Assembly (NCBI RefSeq): GCF_025847235.1
Contig: NZ_JAOZEW010000015.1
Coordinates: forward strand, 95,371 to 159,370
Length of the DNA: 64,000 bases
Source of the DNA: Flavobacterium shii
GTDB taxonomy: Bacteria; Bacteroidota; Bacteroidia; Flavobacteriales; Flavobacteriaceae
Reading direction: 5' to 3'
Shown: positions 43,973-51,852 of the stretch, piece by piece
Layout of the letters: every line of letters starts with the position of its first letter
Position numbering within the stretch: position 1 is the first letter of the stretch
Made by a program: the position numbers and the translations under genes
The notes under the pieces: generated by a model
Seen by the model: only the letters and a program-made list of their open reading frames with translations
Databases searched by the model: none
What the model was told of the DNA's origin: nothing

Positions 43973-44533
43973 ATGAAATCAATATTTCAATCTCTTCAGA
44001 TTTTACCTTCGGATGAATTAGACAAACTAGATGGTTTAATTACCAAAAAGAAATTAAAAAAAGGAGATTTTTTAATTCAGGAAAGCCAAATATCCAAGGA
44101 GATAGTTTTGATAAAATCGGGTGCTTTACGCTCTTTTTATATCAATAACGAAGGAGAAGAAATTACAAACTGCATTACATTCGAGAATGAGTTTATGGCA
44201 GCTTTTGCTAGTTTTATTACCCAAAAACCAACCGAAGAGAATATTCAAGCTTTGTTCGATACTGAACTTGAAGTAATAAGTCACGCCGATATTGAAAATC
44301 TTTATGAGAATAGTATACATTGGCAAAAAGTAGGACGAATAATAGCCGAAATGCAATATATAAACTTAGAACAACGCATTTTATCTTTTCAAAAATTGAC
44401 AGGAAAAGAACGTTATGAAACCCTTTTTAAAAATCATCCTAACTATATTCAGTTGATTCCATTGCAATATCTGGCTTCATTTCTGGGAGTTACACCAAGA
44501 CATTTAAGCCGAATTCGGAAAGCTATTTTATAG
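43973..44533 (+). CDS. Crp/Fnr family transcriptional regulator
   Basis: 186 residues. A cyclic-nucleotide-binding-like beta-roll (about 20-115; LKKGDFLIQESQISKEIVLIKSGALRSFY) joins a dimer helix and a C-terminal winged helix (about 150-186; LQYLASFLGVTPRHLSRIRKAIL). The cAMP phosphate-cassette Arg/Ser residues are not conserved, so another or no ligand is likely. Flavobacterial proteins of this type often sit beside the oxidoreductase genes they control. The next two genes (44593-46209) are oxidoreductases, and regulation of that pair is inferred. Confidence 0.9.
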   Translation: MKSIFQSLQILPSDELDKLDGLITKKKLKKGDFLIQESQISKEIVLIKSGALRSFYINNEGEEITNCITFENEFMAAFASFITQKPTEENIQALFDTELEVISHADIENLYENSIHWQKVGRIIAEMQYINLEQRILSFQKLTGKERYETLFKNHPNYIQLIPLQYLASFLGVTPRHLSRIRKAIL

Positions 44534-44592
44534 GACATTTGTCTAGTTGCCGTGAGATATTCCGTCATTATTTTTGCTAAAAACAATACATA

Positions 44593-45624
44593 ATGATGAG
44601 AAAAAATATTTTAGTAATTGGAGGGACAGGATTAGTAGGTAAAGTTATTTTGCGCATTCTTCAAGGAAGAAATCCCAGCTATAACTTGTTTGTTGGAAGT
44701 CGCCAATTAGGAAAAGCAAACAATGATTTGGTAATTGATGTGACCAATCCTAAAACTTTTAATTGTATTACAGATAACAAAATAGATTTGATTGTTATGT
44801 GTACAAAGGATAGTAATAATGAAATTCTAAGGTTTGCTATACAAAACAAACTCGATTATATTGATATTACAAAGCCTACTCCAGATTTAGCTGTCGCTTA
44901 TGATCTGGCTAAAGCAAATAAACAAAACATAAATAGTCATATTGTTTTTAGCTCCGGTTGGATGGGCGGAATTGTTGGTAGTTTGGTAGATTTTGTAGAA
45001 CCAGATAAACGCAAAATTCAGGAAACAAATCTTTATATCTATTATTCTATAAAAGATTTGGCAGGAAAAAGTTCAGCTAATTTTTTGGCAGAGAATGTGT
45101 GTAAACCATTTGTAGTTTATAAAAATAATGCACCCAAAGAAGTCAAGCATTTTTTAGATTCCGAAAAATTTAATTTTGAGTTCGGAATAGGGAAACGTCA
45201 AGCTTATAACCTTGATGTTCCGGACTTATTTATTTTGAATCAGATAGAGAAAATACCAACAGTTTCGGTTAAGATGACCTATAATTCAAAGTTTGTTACT
45301 AGTTTAATGGGGTATTTTCAATCGCTTAAGATTTTTAATATTATGTTTTTAAAAGAAAGACAGTTATTGTTTGGTTCTAGTGGAAACGGAGATCAAACCG
45401 TTTTTGAAGTTATTGTTAAAACTCAGAATAAAACAAAAAGAGTTAGTTTGCAAAGTGTAAAAGGTCAAGCCGAATTAACAGCATTTTCTACCGTTTTGCA
45501 TATCGAAAAAATGTTGAGCGAGACCTTATCAAACGGAATTTATTTCAGCCACCAAATGCATTCTTCGCAAGAAATTTACAAAGCATTAAATAGTTACAAT
45601 ACAATTAATCTCAAAATAAGCTAA
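44593..45624 (+). CDS. Saccharopine dehydrogenase-like NAD(P)-binding protein
   Basis: 343 residues. A Rossmann start (ILVIGGTGLVGKVILRIL) is followed by FVGSRQLGKANND, IDLIVMCTKDSN, YIDITKPTPDLAVAYDLA and HIVFSSGWMGGIVGSLV, the pattern of the saccharopine-dehydrogenase NADP-binding family. The substrate is not predictable. The next gene starts 6 bases after the stop, and a Crp-family regulator gene lies 59 bp upstream. Confidence 0.8.
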   Translation: MMRKNILVIGGTGLVGKVILRILQGRNPSYNLFVGSRQLGKANNDLVIDVTNPKTFNCITDNKIDLIVMCTKDSNNEILRFAIQNKLDYIDITKPTPDLAVAYDLAKANKQNINSHIVFSSGWMGGIVGSLVDFVEPDKRKIQETNLYIYYSIKDLAGKSSANFLAENVCKPFVVYKNNAPKEVKHFLDSEKFNFEFGIGKRQAYNLDVPDLFILNQIEKIPTVSVKMTYNSKFVTSLMGYFQSLKIFNIMFLKERQLLFGSSGNGDQTVFEVIVKTQNKTKRVSLQSVKGQAELTAFSTVLHIEKMLSETLSNGIYFSHQMHSSQEIYKALNSYNTINLKIS

Positions 45625-45630
45625 TTGAAC

Positions 45631-46209
45631 ATGAAAAATATTCTAATTATAAACGGACATCCTAATGCAGCGAGTTTTAATTTTGCCTTAGCAGAAGCCT
45701 ATAAAAAAGGTGCTTTACAATCAGGTGCCAAAGTAGAAACGATTACAATTGCCGATTTAAAGTTTAGTCCCAATTTGCAATTTGGTTACCAAAAAAGAAC
45801 CGAATTAGAACCGGATTTATTAGAGTCTTGGGATAAAATAAAAAAAGCAGATCATTTGGTTTGGATACATCCTGTTTGGTGGGGTGGCTTACCTGCGATT
45901 ACCAAAGGATTTATAGATCGTCTTTTTCTGCCGGGAATGGCTTTTCAATACCGTGAAAACTCTGTTTGGTGGGATAAACTTTTAAAAGGAAAAACGGCAC
46001 ATATTATTACAACGCTCGATCAGCCGGGTTGGTATTACAGATTGTTTTTTGGAAGACCAAGCGTGAATCAATTGCGAAAATCAACATTAAAATTTTGCGG
46101 AATCACTCCAGTTAAGGTTAGTTACATAGGGGTTATAAAAACATCGGATAGCATCCAAAAAGGAAAATGGCTGACAAAAGTTTATAATTTCGGACTAAAG
46201 AATAAGTAG
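45631..46209 (+). CDS. NAD(P)H-dependent flavin oxidoreductase (NQO1/MdaB-like)
   Basis: 192 residues from the ATG at 45631. A flavodoxin-like start (MKNILIINGHPNAASFNFALAEAYKKGA) and the conserved WIHPVWWGGLPAITKGFIDRLFLPGMAFQYR segment identify the NAD(P)H dehydrogenase (quinone) family. It is a soluble FMN or FAD enzyme that reduces quinones or related electrophiles in two-electron steps. It is tightly coupled to the saccharopine-dehydrogenase-like gene upstream. Confidence 0.92.
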   Translation: MKNILIINGHPNAASFNFALAEAYKKGALQSGAKVETITIADLKFSPNLQFGYQKRTELEPDLLESWDKIKKADHLVWIHPVWWGGLPAITKGFIDRLFLPGMAFQYRENSVWWDKLLKGKTAHIITTLDQPGWYYRLFFGRPSVNQLRKSTLKFCGITPVKVSYIGVIKTSDSIQKGKWLTKVYNFGLKNK

Positions 46210-46405
46210 TTTTTTTTAGCCATAGATTTAAAGAATTAAAAGGATTTAAAGCTTTGCGGTCTTTGCGTAAAACTTTGCGCACTTTGCGGTTAAATTTTCG
46301 CCACGAATTACGCTAATTATCACAAATTTATTTTTGGCTCATAAATTTTAAAACTTTGTAGACCTAACGCAAAACTTTTGCACCTCAGAATCTTAGATCC
46401 TTAAA

Positions 46406-47062
46406 TTAAGCTTGAATATCTAATCCAAATGTTGTTCTTAAAAGTTCAATGTTTGGATTTATTTCTAATAAACGGTTGTAGCGATCCTGGTCGTTAAGAC
46501 TTTTTCTTGCTTCCATGGTTTCATTTACATTTATCTCAATTGTAATATCATGATTGTGTAAATGACCTCTTAAATGTCCTAATATACCGTGAATTTCTCT
46601 TTCAAAGTCAAGTTTTGAACCTTCGTTTGGCAATTCGATGGAAATAGTGGTTCCGTTTAAAACCGGATCATTTATAAGTAATAAAGATTCCATTATTCTA
46701 AATCCTTTCTCACCCAAACGTTGTGCGTATTTATTCCATTGCAATAACATTTCGGTTTCAGAAAAATCTTCGGTCGGTAATTCAGATGTAGTAGGTCTTA
46801 CGAAGGATTTACTGCTTTCTTCTAATGCTTTTTTGGCACGAATACTAGATAATGAAAATGCCGAAATAGGAGTTTTTCCACCACTAGGAACTACTGGATT
46901 GGTTACTGTTGGTGCTTTTTCTGGAGCTGCAACTTCTGTTTTTACAGGTTCAGGAGTTACTGGAATAGAAGTTACTTCTTTCTTTTCGACAGGAGTTTTA
47001 ACTTCTGTGATAGAGAAAGTAGGATTTCTATAATAAGTAGGAGGAATTATATATTGGTCAGC
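46406..47062 (-). CDS. dnaX: dnaX tau-specific C-terminal region (reached by slippage)
   Basis: In the frame one base off from dnaX there is an uninterrupted run from the A10 tract (47063-47072) to a TAA at 46406, 218 codons. It opens ADQYIIPPTYYRNPTF, passes a Pro/Glu/Thr/Val-rich linker, and ends in a globular domain (about the last 115 residues; LLQWNKYAQRLGEKGFRIMESLL, IHGILGHLRGHL, PNIELLRTTFGLDIQA) typical of the gamma/tau C-terminus. It has no convincing start of its own: an internal ATG at 46750 would cut the domain. With one extra A at the tract the two parts join into one protein of about 575 residues, a normal length for Flavobacterium gamma/tau. Confidence 0.8.
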   Translation of the reverse strand, partial: ADQYIIPPTYYRNPTFSITEVKTPVEKKEVTSIPVTPEPVKTEVAAPEKAPTVTNPVVPSGGKTPISAFSLSSIRAKKALEESSKSFVRPTTSELPTEDFSETEMLLQWNKYAQRLGEKGFRIMESLLLINDPVLNGTTISIELPNEGSKLDFEREIHGILGHLRGHLHNHDITIEINVNETMEARKSLNDQDRYNRLLEINPNIELLRTTFGLDIQA

Positions 47063-48132
47063 TTTTTTTTTTCTCCATCAAAATTGATAGAGGCCAATTG
47101 CATTAAACTAAGTTCGACCAATAGACGTTGATTCTGACTTAATTTGTATTTTAAATCACAATCATTTGCGATTTCAATCCCTTTTAGTAAAAATTCCTGA
47201 GAAGTTTTTTGAGATTGTACTCCATACATTTGTTGTGCTTGTTCACCAACTTCAAGAAGTGATAAAGTTGCAGGAGTTTTGCTCACCAATAAATCTCTAA
47301 AATGCGATGCTAAACCGGCAATAAAATGATGTCCGTCAAAACCTTTGGCAAGAATATCATTGTAAGCCATTAATAATTCAGGGATTTTATTTTCAAGAAT
47401 AAAATCGGTGATTGTAATATAGGTTTCGTAATCTAAAACGTTTAAGTTTTCGGTAACTGCCTGACGGGTTAAATTCGTGCCACAATAAGAAACAACTCTG
47501 TCAAAAATAGACAAAGCATCGCGCATCGCGCCATCCGCTTTTTGTGCAATAATGTGTAGTGCATCATCTTCAAAAACGACACCTTGACTTGTTGCAACTT
47601 CGGCTAGATGTTCTTTGGCATCTTTTACGGTAATTCTTTTGAAATCAAAAATCTGACAACGAGATAAAATCGTTGGAATGATTTTATGTTTCTCTGTTGT
47701 TGCTAATATAAAGATGGCATGTTTAGGCGGTTCTTCTAATGTCTTTAAAAAAGCATTAAAAGCTGCCGATGACAACATGTGCACCTCATCAATAATATAT
47801 ACTTTGTATTGCCCTGTTTGTGGCGGGATTCGAACCTGATCGATCAAGCTACGAATATCATCTACAGAGTTGTTTGAAGCAGCATCGAGTTCAAAAACGT
47901 TAAATGCAAAATCTTCGTTTGGATCATCATATCCCGGTTGGTTTATTTTTCGGGCAAGAATACGCGCACAAGTTGTCTTACCAACTCCACGTGGTCCTGT
48001 AAATAATAAAGCCGAAGCAAGATGATTACTCTCTATGGCATTAAGTAAAGTGTTGGTAATGGCTTTTTGTCCCACAACATCCTTAAATGTCTGCGGGCGA
48101 TACTTACGAGCCGATACTACAAATTGTTCCAT
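47047..48132 (-). CDS. dnaX: DNA polymerase III subunit gamma/tau, frame-0 (gamma-like) product
   Basis: 361 residues from the ATG at 48132 (MEQFVVSARKYRPQTFKDVVGQ); the TTG seven codons upstream is not needed. It is the clamp-loader AAA+ ATPase with Walker A GPRGVGKTT, Walker B VYIIDEVHMLS, the sensor region FILATTEKHKIIPTILSRCQIF and domain III (about 230-355). The four-cysteine zinc site found in many gamma/tau proteins is missing: the stretch after ARKINQPGYDDPNEDF has no Cys cluster. Frame 0 stops four codons after an A10 tract, while the tau-type C-terminus continues in the neighbouring frame. Programmed slippage, rather than gene loss, is the simplest reading. Confidence 0.9.
   Translation of the reverse strand: MEQFVVSARKYRPQTFKDVVGQKAITNTLLNAIESNHLASALLFTGPRGVGKTTCARILARKINQPGYDDPNEDFAFNVFELDAASNNSVDDIRSLIDQVRIPPQTGQYKVYIIDEVHMLSSAAFNAFLKTLEEPPKHAIFILATTEKHKIIPTILSRCQIFDFKRITVKDAKEHLAEVATSQGVVFEDDALHIIAQKADGAMRDALSIFDRVVSYCGTNLTRQAVTENLNVLDYETYITITDFILENKIPELLMAYNDILAKGFDGHHFIAGLASHFRDLLVSKTPATLSLLEVGEQAQQMYGVQSQKTSQEFLLKGIEIANDCDLKYKLSQNQRLLVELSLMQLASINFDGEKKKLTNI
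47063..47072 (-). promoter_or_regulatory. A10 slippery tract inside dnaX
   Basis: Ten A in the mRNA sense (GGAG-A10-GCTGACC). Frame 0 reads GAA AAA AAA AAG CTG ACC AAT ATA TAA and ends. One extra A, or a -1 ribosomal slip, reads on as GCT GAC CAA into the 218-codon tau region. Thermus dnaX uses transcriptional slippage on an A9 run and E. coli dnaX uses A AAA AAG ribosomal slippage, so a mechanism of this sort is well established. Confidence 0.75.
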
Positions 48133-48191
48133 AGATTGTTTATTGGGTAGCAAAGATAAGATTTTTGTTTATTTTTTAAAGGGTAATTTGT

Positions 48192-48851
48192 TTATTTGGT
48201 GAATAAGTTTTTCTTTAGAATTATAATGATTAAAAATGAAAATAATACTATGTTGACAATCAAAGAAATGATAATATACCTGCTGTAACTTTCTATTTTT
48301 AGTTCTGTTTTTTCTTTTTCAGAAATTATATTTTGGGAAGATTTGTAGGTTCTTAATCTTTCTAATTGTTGAATCCAGTCTACAATGTTTTGATTTTTAT
48401 CCTCTAAGAGATATACCTTTTGATATAAATCTCTAAGATCAATATCTTTTATTTCATAATATCTAGATGGTGGCGGAGTTGGATAAGCGCCTAATAATGA
48501 TTCGAGTCCCATACTTGGCGAACACATACTGATGGTAATATTTGTGTTGTTTGTATAGTTTGCATAAACAATCCAAAGTTCTTTTTTTATTGGGAGGACG
48601 GAACAATTACTTGCTGTTGCGCTTCCACTAATAAAAGCTGAGTTGATTTCTCCTTTAAATAGCTCTAGAATTTTAAAAGTAAAATTCCCTGATATTGTGT
48701 CAGATTTTACTAATTCTCCATAAAAAACAATGTCGTAATTTTTTAATCCTTCAGCAACCATTATTTCTCTGTTGTGCGGTTCACACTTACAAGAATAAGA
48801 ATAATTATAAAAGCAAAAGAATGCCAATAGTAAGAGGTGTTTTAATTTCAT
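48192..48851 (-). CDS. Exported TIMP/NTR-like hypothetical protein with C-terminal membrane helix
   Basis: 219 residues. The signal (MKLKHLLLLAFFCFYNYSYS) is followed directly by CKCEPHN, then the pattern of an NTR/tissue-inhibitor-of-metalloproteinase-like fold: YDIVFYGELVKSD, FTFKILELFKGE, SGSATASNCSVLPIKKELWIVYA, with Cys residues at positions suited to disulfides. After a coiled linker (about 140-185) a single helix (YIIISLIVNIVLFSFLIIIIL) and a KKNLFTK tail anchor it. A similar Cys-x-Cys start occurs in many Bacteroidota proteins of unknown role. It lies 60 bp upstream of dnaX on the same strand. Confidence 0.72.
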   Translation of the reverse strand: MKLKHLLLLAFFCFYNYSYSCKCEPHNREIMVAEGLKNYDIVFYGELVKSDTISGNFTFKILELFKGEINSAFISGSATASNCSVLPIKKELWIVYANYTNNTNITISMCSPSMGLESLLGAYPTPPPSRYYEIKDIDLRDLYQKVYLLEDKNQNIVDWIQQLERLRTYKSSQNIISEKEKTELKIESYSRYIIISLIVNIVLFSFLIIIILKKNLFTK

Positions 48852-48972
48852 GGAGATGATTTTAATACAATAATAGTCTTTTTAATGATACTATAAGTTG
48901 GTATATACAGACTCCTAGCTAGCGTTGAATTACTCTATTCATAATAACAATAGTTCCTGATGAAACCCAAGC

Positions 48973-49055
48973 CCCTAGCCCTGATAGAAGCGGCATCCTT
49001 TTTCTGGCTTTTTTTTAGCCAGAAAAAGATACAGCGGAGAGCAGGAATAGCTCCT
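48973..49055 (-). repeat. Intergenic hairpin repeat, copy B
   Basis: This is the reverse-orientation counterpart of 20307-20391. The flanks read CCCTAGCCCTGATAGAAGCGG and, at the other end, GCAGGAATAGCTCCT. The central stem is TCTGGCT with AGCCAGA around an A-rich loop. Its sequence differs from copy A, but pairing is conserved. Confidence 0.75.
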
Positions 49056-49063
49056 AAATAAAA

Positions 49064-49357
49064 TTATCTTCCTTTGATGCTTAAATCACTTAAGATTTTT
49101 GCAGTTTCAGAATCGGAATTGGCTGCAAATCCAGCAACATAAACACCTTTTTTGCCCGATGTAGATTTTATTCCATAAACCACGGCTTCGTCGCCTGGAT
49201 CTGAATCACCTTCGTATCGATACACATGTACGATTTCAAATTTTTCGGGATTTTTCTTTATTACATCTTCATTTAGATTAAAATCATAAGTAAATCCTTT
49301 TTCGTTTAATTGATCCAAAGCTTTGGATACAGTTGCGTAGTGATACATTCTAATCAT
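49064..49357 (-). CDS. Small conserved hypothetical protein
   Basis: 97 residues, or 94 if the second ATG (49348) is used, which gives the start MYHYATVSKALDQLNEKGFTYDFNLNED common in Bacteroidota. The rest reads FEIVHVYRYEGDSDPGDEAVVYGIKS, GKKGVYVAGFAA and ends SIKGR. Relatives are sometimes labelled as phosphoribosylpyrophosphate synthetase, but no PRPP motif is visible, so that name is not adopted. It is cytosolic, acidic and of unknown function. Its start side faces the RNase P RNA gene. Confidence 0.8.
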   Translation of the reverse strand: MIRMYHYATVSKALDQLNEKGFTYDFNLNEDVIKKNPEKFEIVHVYRYEGDSDPGDEAVVYGIKSTSGKKGVYVAGFAANSDSETAKILSDLSIKGR

Positions 49358-49471
49358 GATAAATGAAATTTTGGTGGTTAACGTTTAAAGATAACTATTT
49401 TAAAATTAAGTGTTTGAAAAAGGAGTGTTAAAGTAAATTTTGTAATGGATAAAAGAGAGCAATAAAAACGC

Positions 49472-49479
49472 TAAATTTG
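49472..49479 (+). promoter_or_regulatory. -7 promoter box of the RNase P RNA gene
   Basis: TAAATTTG is an exact TAnnTTTG match, ending five bases before GCAGACC, the base-paired 5' end of the RNA. A TTTG at 49439-49442 is too distant to be a normal -33 element. Confidence 0.7.
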
Positions 49480-49483
49480 CCCC

Positions 49484-49795
49484 GCAGACCGCCTTATCGT
49501 CGCTCACTTAGGTGAGGGGAGGAAAGTCCGGACACCACAGAGAAGCATAGCGGGTAACACCCGTCGGCGTTAGAAATAGCGTTAGGACAAGTGCAACAGA
49601 AAGTATGTACAGGTAATGCTGTAGTGAAAACAGGTAAACTCTATGCGGTGAAATATCAAGTATATCAGCATTTAAGAGCTTCTCGTTCGTTGCTGAAGGG
49701 TAGATAGCTTGAACTTATGAGTAATTGTAAGTCTAGATAAATGATAAGGTATTGTTAGTAATAACAAGAACAGAATCCGGCTTATAGGTCTGCAT
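49484..49795 (+). ncRNA. rnpB: RNase P RNA
   Basis: The conserved P4-side block GAGGAAAGTCCGGAC lies at about 49519-49533 and its distal partner ACAGAATCCGGCTTA at about 49770-49784. The termini pair: GCAGACC at 49484-49490 with GGTCTGC at 49787-49793. A T run follows, fitting a terminator. Length is about 310 nt. This is the catalytic RNA that removes the 5' leader of tRNA precursors. A TAAATTTG -7 box precedes it. Confidence 0.95.
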
Positions 49796-49996
49796 TTTTT
49801 TTATATTTGTGAGAGTATCAAATTTATTTTCATAAAATAATCTTCTCAAGTTATTTCTGAAAAAACCAAAATAAGAATTAATTTCTTATTACTTATGGAT
49901 ATAAAACGGATGCGTAGATTGTAGCTATTTACTTTTTTTAATCTGTGTGAATCTTTTAATTCCGATAATTATCGGGAGTTGTAAAAAATACTAGAA

Positions 49997-50929
49997 ATGA
50001 AAACAAGAATTGGAATTTTAGGTTTGGGTGGAGTAGGTGGTTATTTTGGTGGACTTTTGGCGAAAGCCTACGCCGAAAACGATGCTATAGATGTGGTTTT
50101 TATTGCACGTGGTAAAGCGATGGAAGTTATTGCTGAATCGGGTTTGAAAATAATTACAGATGAAGGTGAAACAACTGTTTTTCCGACTATGGTATCTAAT
50201 AATCCTGATGTAATAGGGAAACTAGATTACCTTATTTGCGCTACTAAAACCTATGATATAGAAGAAAGTCTTGATGCCATAAAAAAATGTATTACCAAGA
50301 ATACTGTTTTCCTTCCTTTATATAATGGCGTTGATGCTCCGGAACGCATTAGTACTATTTTTCCAGATAACGAAGTTTTGCAAGGTTGTGTGTATATCGT
50401 TTCGATGATTGCTGAGCCTGGTGTTATTAAAAAAATAGGTATTTACGAAAAGTTGTTTTTTGGTTCTGACAGTGCTTCGGTTTATAGAATGAAGGCATTA
50501 CAAACCATTTTTGAGAATGCTAAAATCGAAAGTTATCTGGTAGATAATATTGAAGAAACGGTTTGGGAGAAGTTTGTTTTTATTTCGTCTTTGGCTTCGG
50601 CTACTTCTTACTTGAATCAGAATATTAGCGAAATCATGGAAAATGCTTCTAGCCGAAATTTATATGTTTCGCTGCTGAATGAAATTACTATGATTGCGGC
50701 TGTAAAAGGGCTGAATCTTCCTAATGATATTGTAATGCAAACGATATTAAAACTTGAGAAATCGCCTCGTGATGCAACTTCGTCTATGCACCGTGATTTA
50801 TTGGCTGGAAGAAAAATTGAACTTTCGTCGCTTACAGAATTTGTAGTAAATGAAGGTTTGAAATATGAAATTGAAACCCCAACGTATCAGTTGATTTTGG
50901 GCAAATTAGCCAAAAATGAGAGTAATTAA
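49997..50929 (+). CDS. 2-dehydropantoate 2-reductase family protein (PanE/ApbA-like)
   Basis: 310 residues. The NADP-binding start reads RIGILGLGGVGGYFGGLLA, followed by YLICATKTYDIEESL, the conserved LPLYNGVDAPERI region (Asn of PanE) and a C-terminal helical domain with EETVWEKFVFISSLASATSYLN (the Lys/catalytic region) and SSMHRDLLAGRKIELSSL. The family makes pantoate for coenzyme A, but many paralogues act on other ketoacids and no other pantothenate gene is nearby. It stands alone after rnpB. Confidence 0.88.
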   Translation: MKTRIGILGLGGVGGYFGGLLAKAYAENDAIDVVFIARGKAMEVIAESGLKIITDEGETTVFPTMVSNNPDVIGKLDYLICATKTYDIEESLDAIKKCITKNTVFLPLYNGVDAPERISTIFPDNEVLQGCVYIVSMIAEPGVIKKIGIYEKLFFGSDSASVYRMKALQTIFENAKIESYLVDNIEETVWEKFVFISSLASATSYLNQNISEIMENASSRNLYVSLLNEITMIAAVKGLNLPNDIVMQTILKLEKSPRDATSSMHRDLLAGRKIELSSLTEFVVNEGLKYEIETPTYQLILGKLAKNESN

Positions 50930-50950
50930 TGTTTATTGGTTGTAATTTTC

Positions 50951-51093
50951 AACACATAGAAGCATAGGTTTTATTCCCTTAGAATAGGCGTTTCACTTAT
51001 TTAAAAAACACTAAGCTAAGCTAAGCTATGAGAAAGAATGTATTTCTTTTTGTCTCCTTTGCGACATGTAGAATCTATGTTTCTATGTGTTAA
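50951..51093. repeat. Inverted repeat between the PanE-like gene and the two-component system
   Basis: AACACATAGAAGCATAG at 50951 pairs with CTATGTTTCTATGTGTT ending near 51092, about 15 of 17 positions. It lies between convergent genes, as a degraded repeat or bidirectional terminator. AGCTAAGCTAAGCTA at 51012 is a short tandem triplicate inside it. Confidence 0.5.
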
Positions 51094-51114
51094 TAAGTTT
51101 AAGATTGTGTGTTT

Positions 51115-51804
51115 TTAATCTATTATTTTAAATTCCAGTCCGATATTACGGATACTATCAATGCTAATTCGGGAATCATCTTTAAAGTATTTCCGAATTT
51201 TACTGATGTAAACATCCATGCTTCTGCCCGAAAAAAAGTCGTCATTTTTCCAAATCGATTTTAGGATTTGTTCTCTTTTTAACATTTGGTTTTTATGTGT
51301 GTAAAAGAAATGAATAAGGGCAGCTTCTTTCTCGGTAAGTTGTTGGTTTTTATTGTCTTTTCTTAAAGATAATCGTTTGGTATCGAATAAATAAGATCCA
51401 ATTTGTAACTCATTGGTTTCGGAGAAAAGTGGTGTTTTTTGTTGGCTTCTTTTCAGGATATTATTTAGACGTAAGATAAGTTCTTCGGCTTCAAAGGGTT
51501 TTACAATATAATCGTCGGCTCCGAGTTTTAACCCAATTATTTTATCTTCTTTAAGTTTTCTTGCTGTGAGAAAAATGAATGGAACTTCGGGATTGATTTT
51601 TATGATTTTTTCGGCAAGTGTAAATCCGTCAATGATGGGCATCATGACATCGAACACGCAAATATCGAATGTTGTAGTTTGAAAAACGGCTAAGGCTTCC
51701 TGACCATTTTCGGCCCAAGTAACATCATAATCATATAATTCCAGATATTGTTTGAGTACGTTTGCAAAATCGGAATCATCTTCTGCCAAAAGTATTTTTT
51801 TCAT
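51115..51804 (-). CDS. OmpR/PhoB-type response regulator
   Basis: 229 residues. The receiver domain (1-118) has the acidic pair Asp9/Asp10, phospho-acceptor Asp52 in FDVMMP, the conserved Thr in FIFLTARK and Lys102 in DDYIVKPF. The C-terminal winged helix (about 130-229) has RLSLRKDNKNQQLTEKEAALIHFF and GRSMDVYISKIRKYFK. The partner kinase gene lies 49 bp upstream on the same strand. The target genes are unknown; the divergent exported esterase and beta-barrel genes at 53356-57156 are candidates by position. Confidence 0.94.
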   Translation of the reverse strand: MKKILLAEDDSDFANVLKQYLELYDYDVTWAENGQEALAVFQTTTFDICVFDVMMPIIDGFTLAEKIIKINPEVPFIFLTARKLKEDKIIGLKLGADDYIVKPFEAEELILRLNNILKRSQQKTPLFSETNELQIGSYLFDTKRLSLRKDNKNQQLTEKEAALIHFFYTHKNQMLKREQILKSIWKNDDFFSGRSMDVYISKIRKYFKDDSRISIDSIRNIGLEFKIID

Positions 51805-51852
51805 TTTATTGATTGTAAGTATTGCGACTGAAAACTGAAACTGTGACTGAAA

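Noticed and set aside
46638..47033. A 131-codon plus-strand frame opposite the dnaX tau region
   Set aside because: It mirrors the Pro/Glu/Val-rich linker of tau on the other strand; the dnaX reading explains the sequence better.
49064..49357. Naming the small protein a phosphoribosylpyrophosphate synthetase
   Set aside because: It is far too short and shows no PRPP or ATP motif; the label sometimes used for its relatives seems to be an annotation error.
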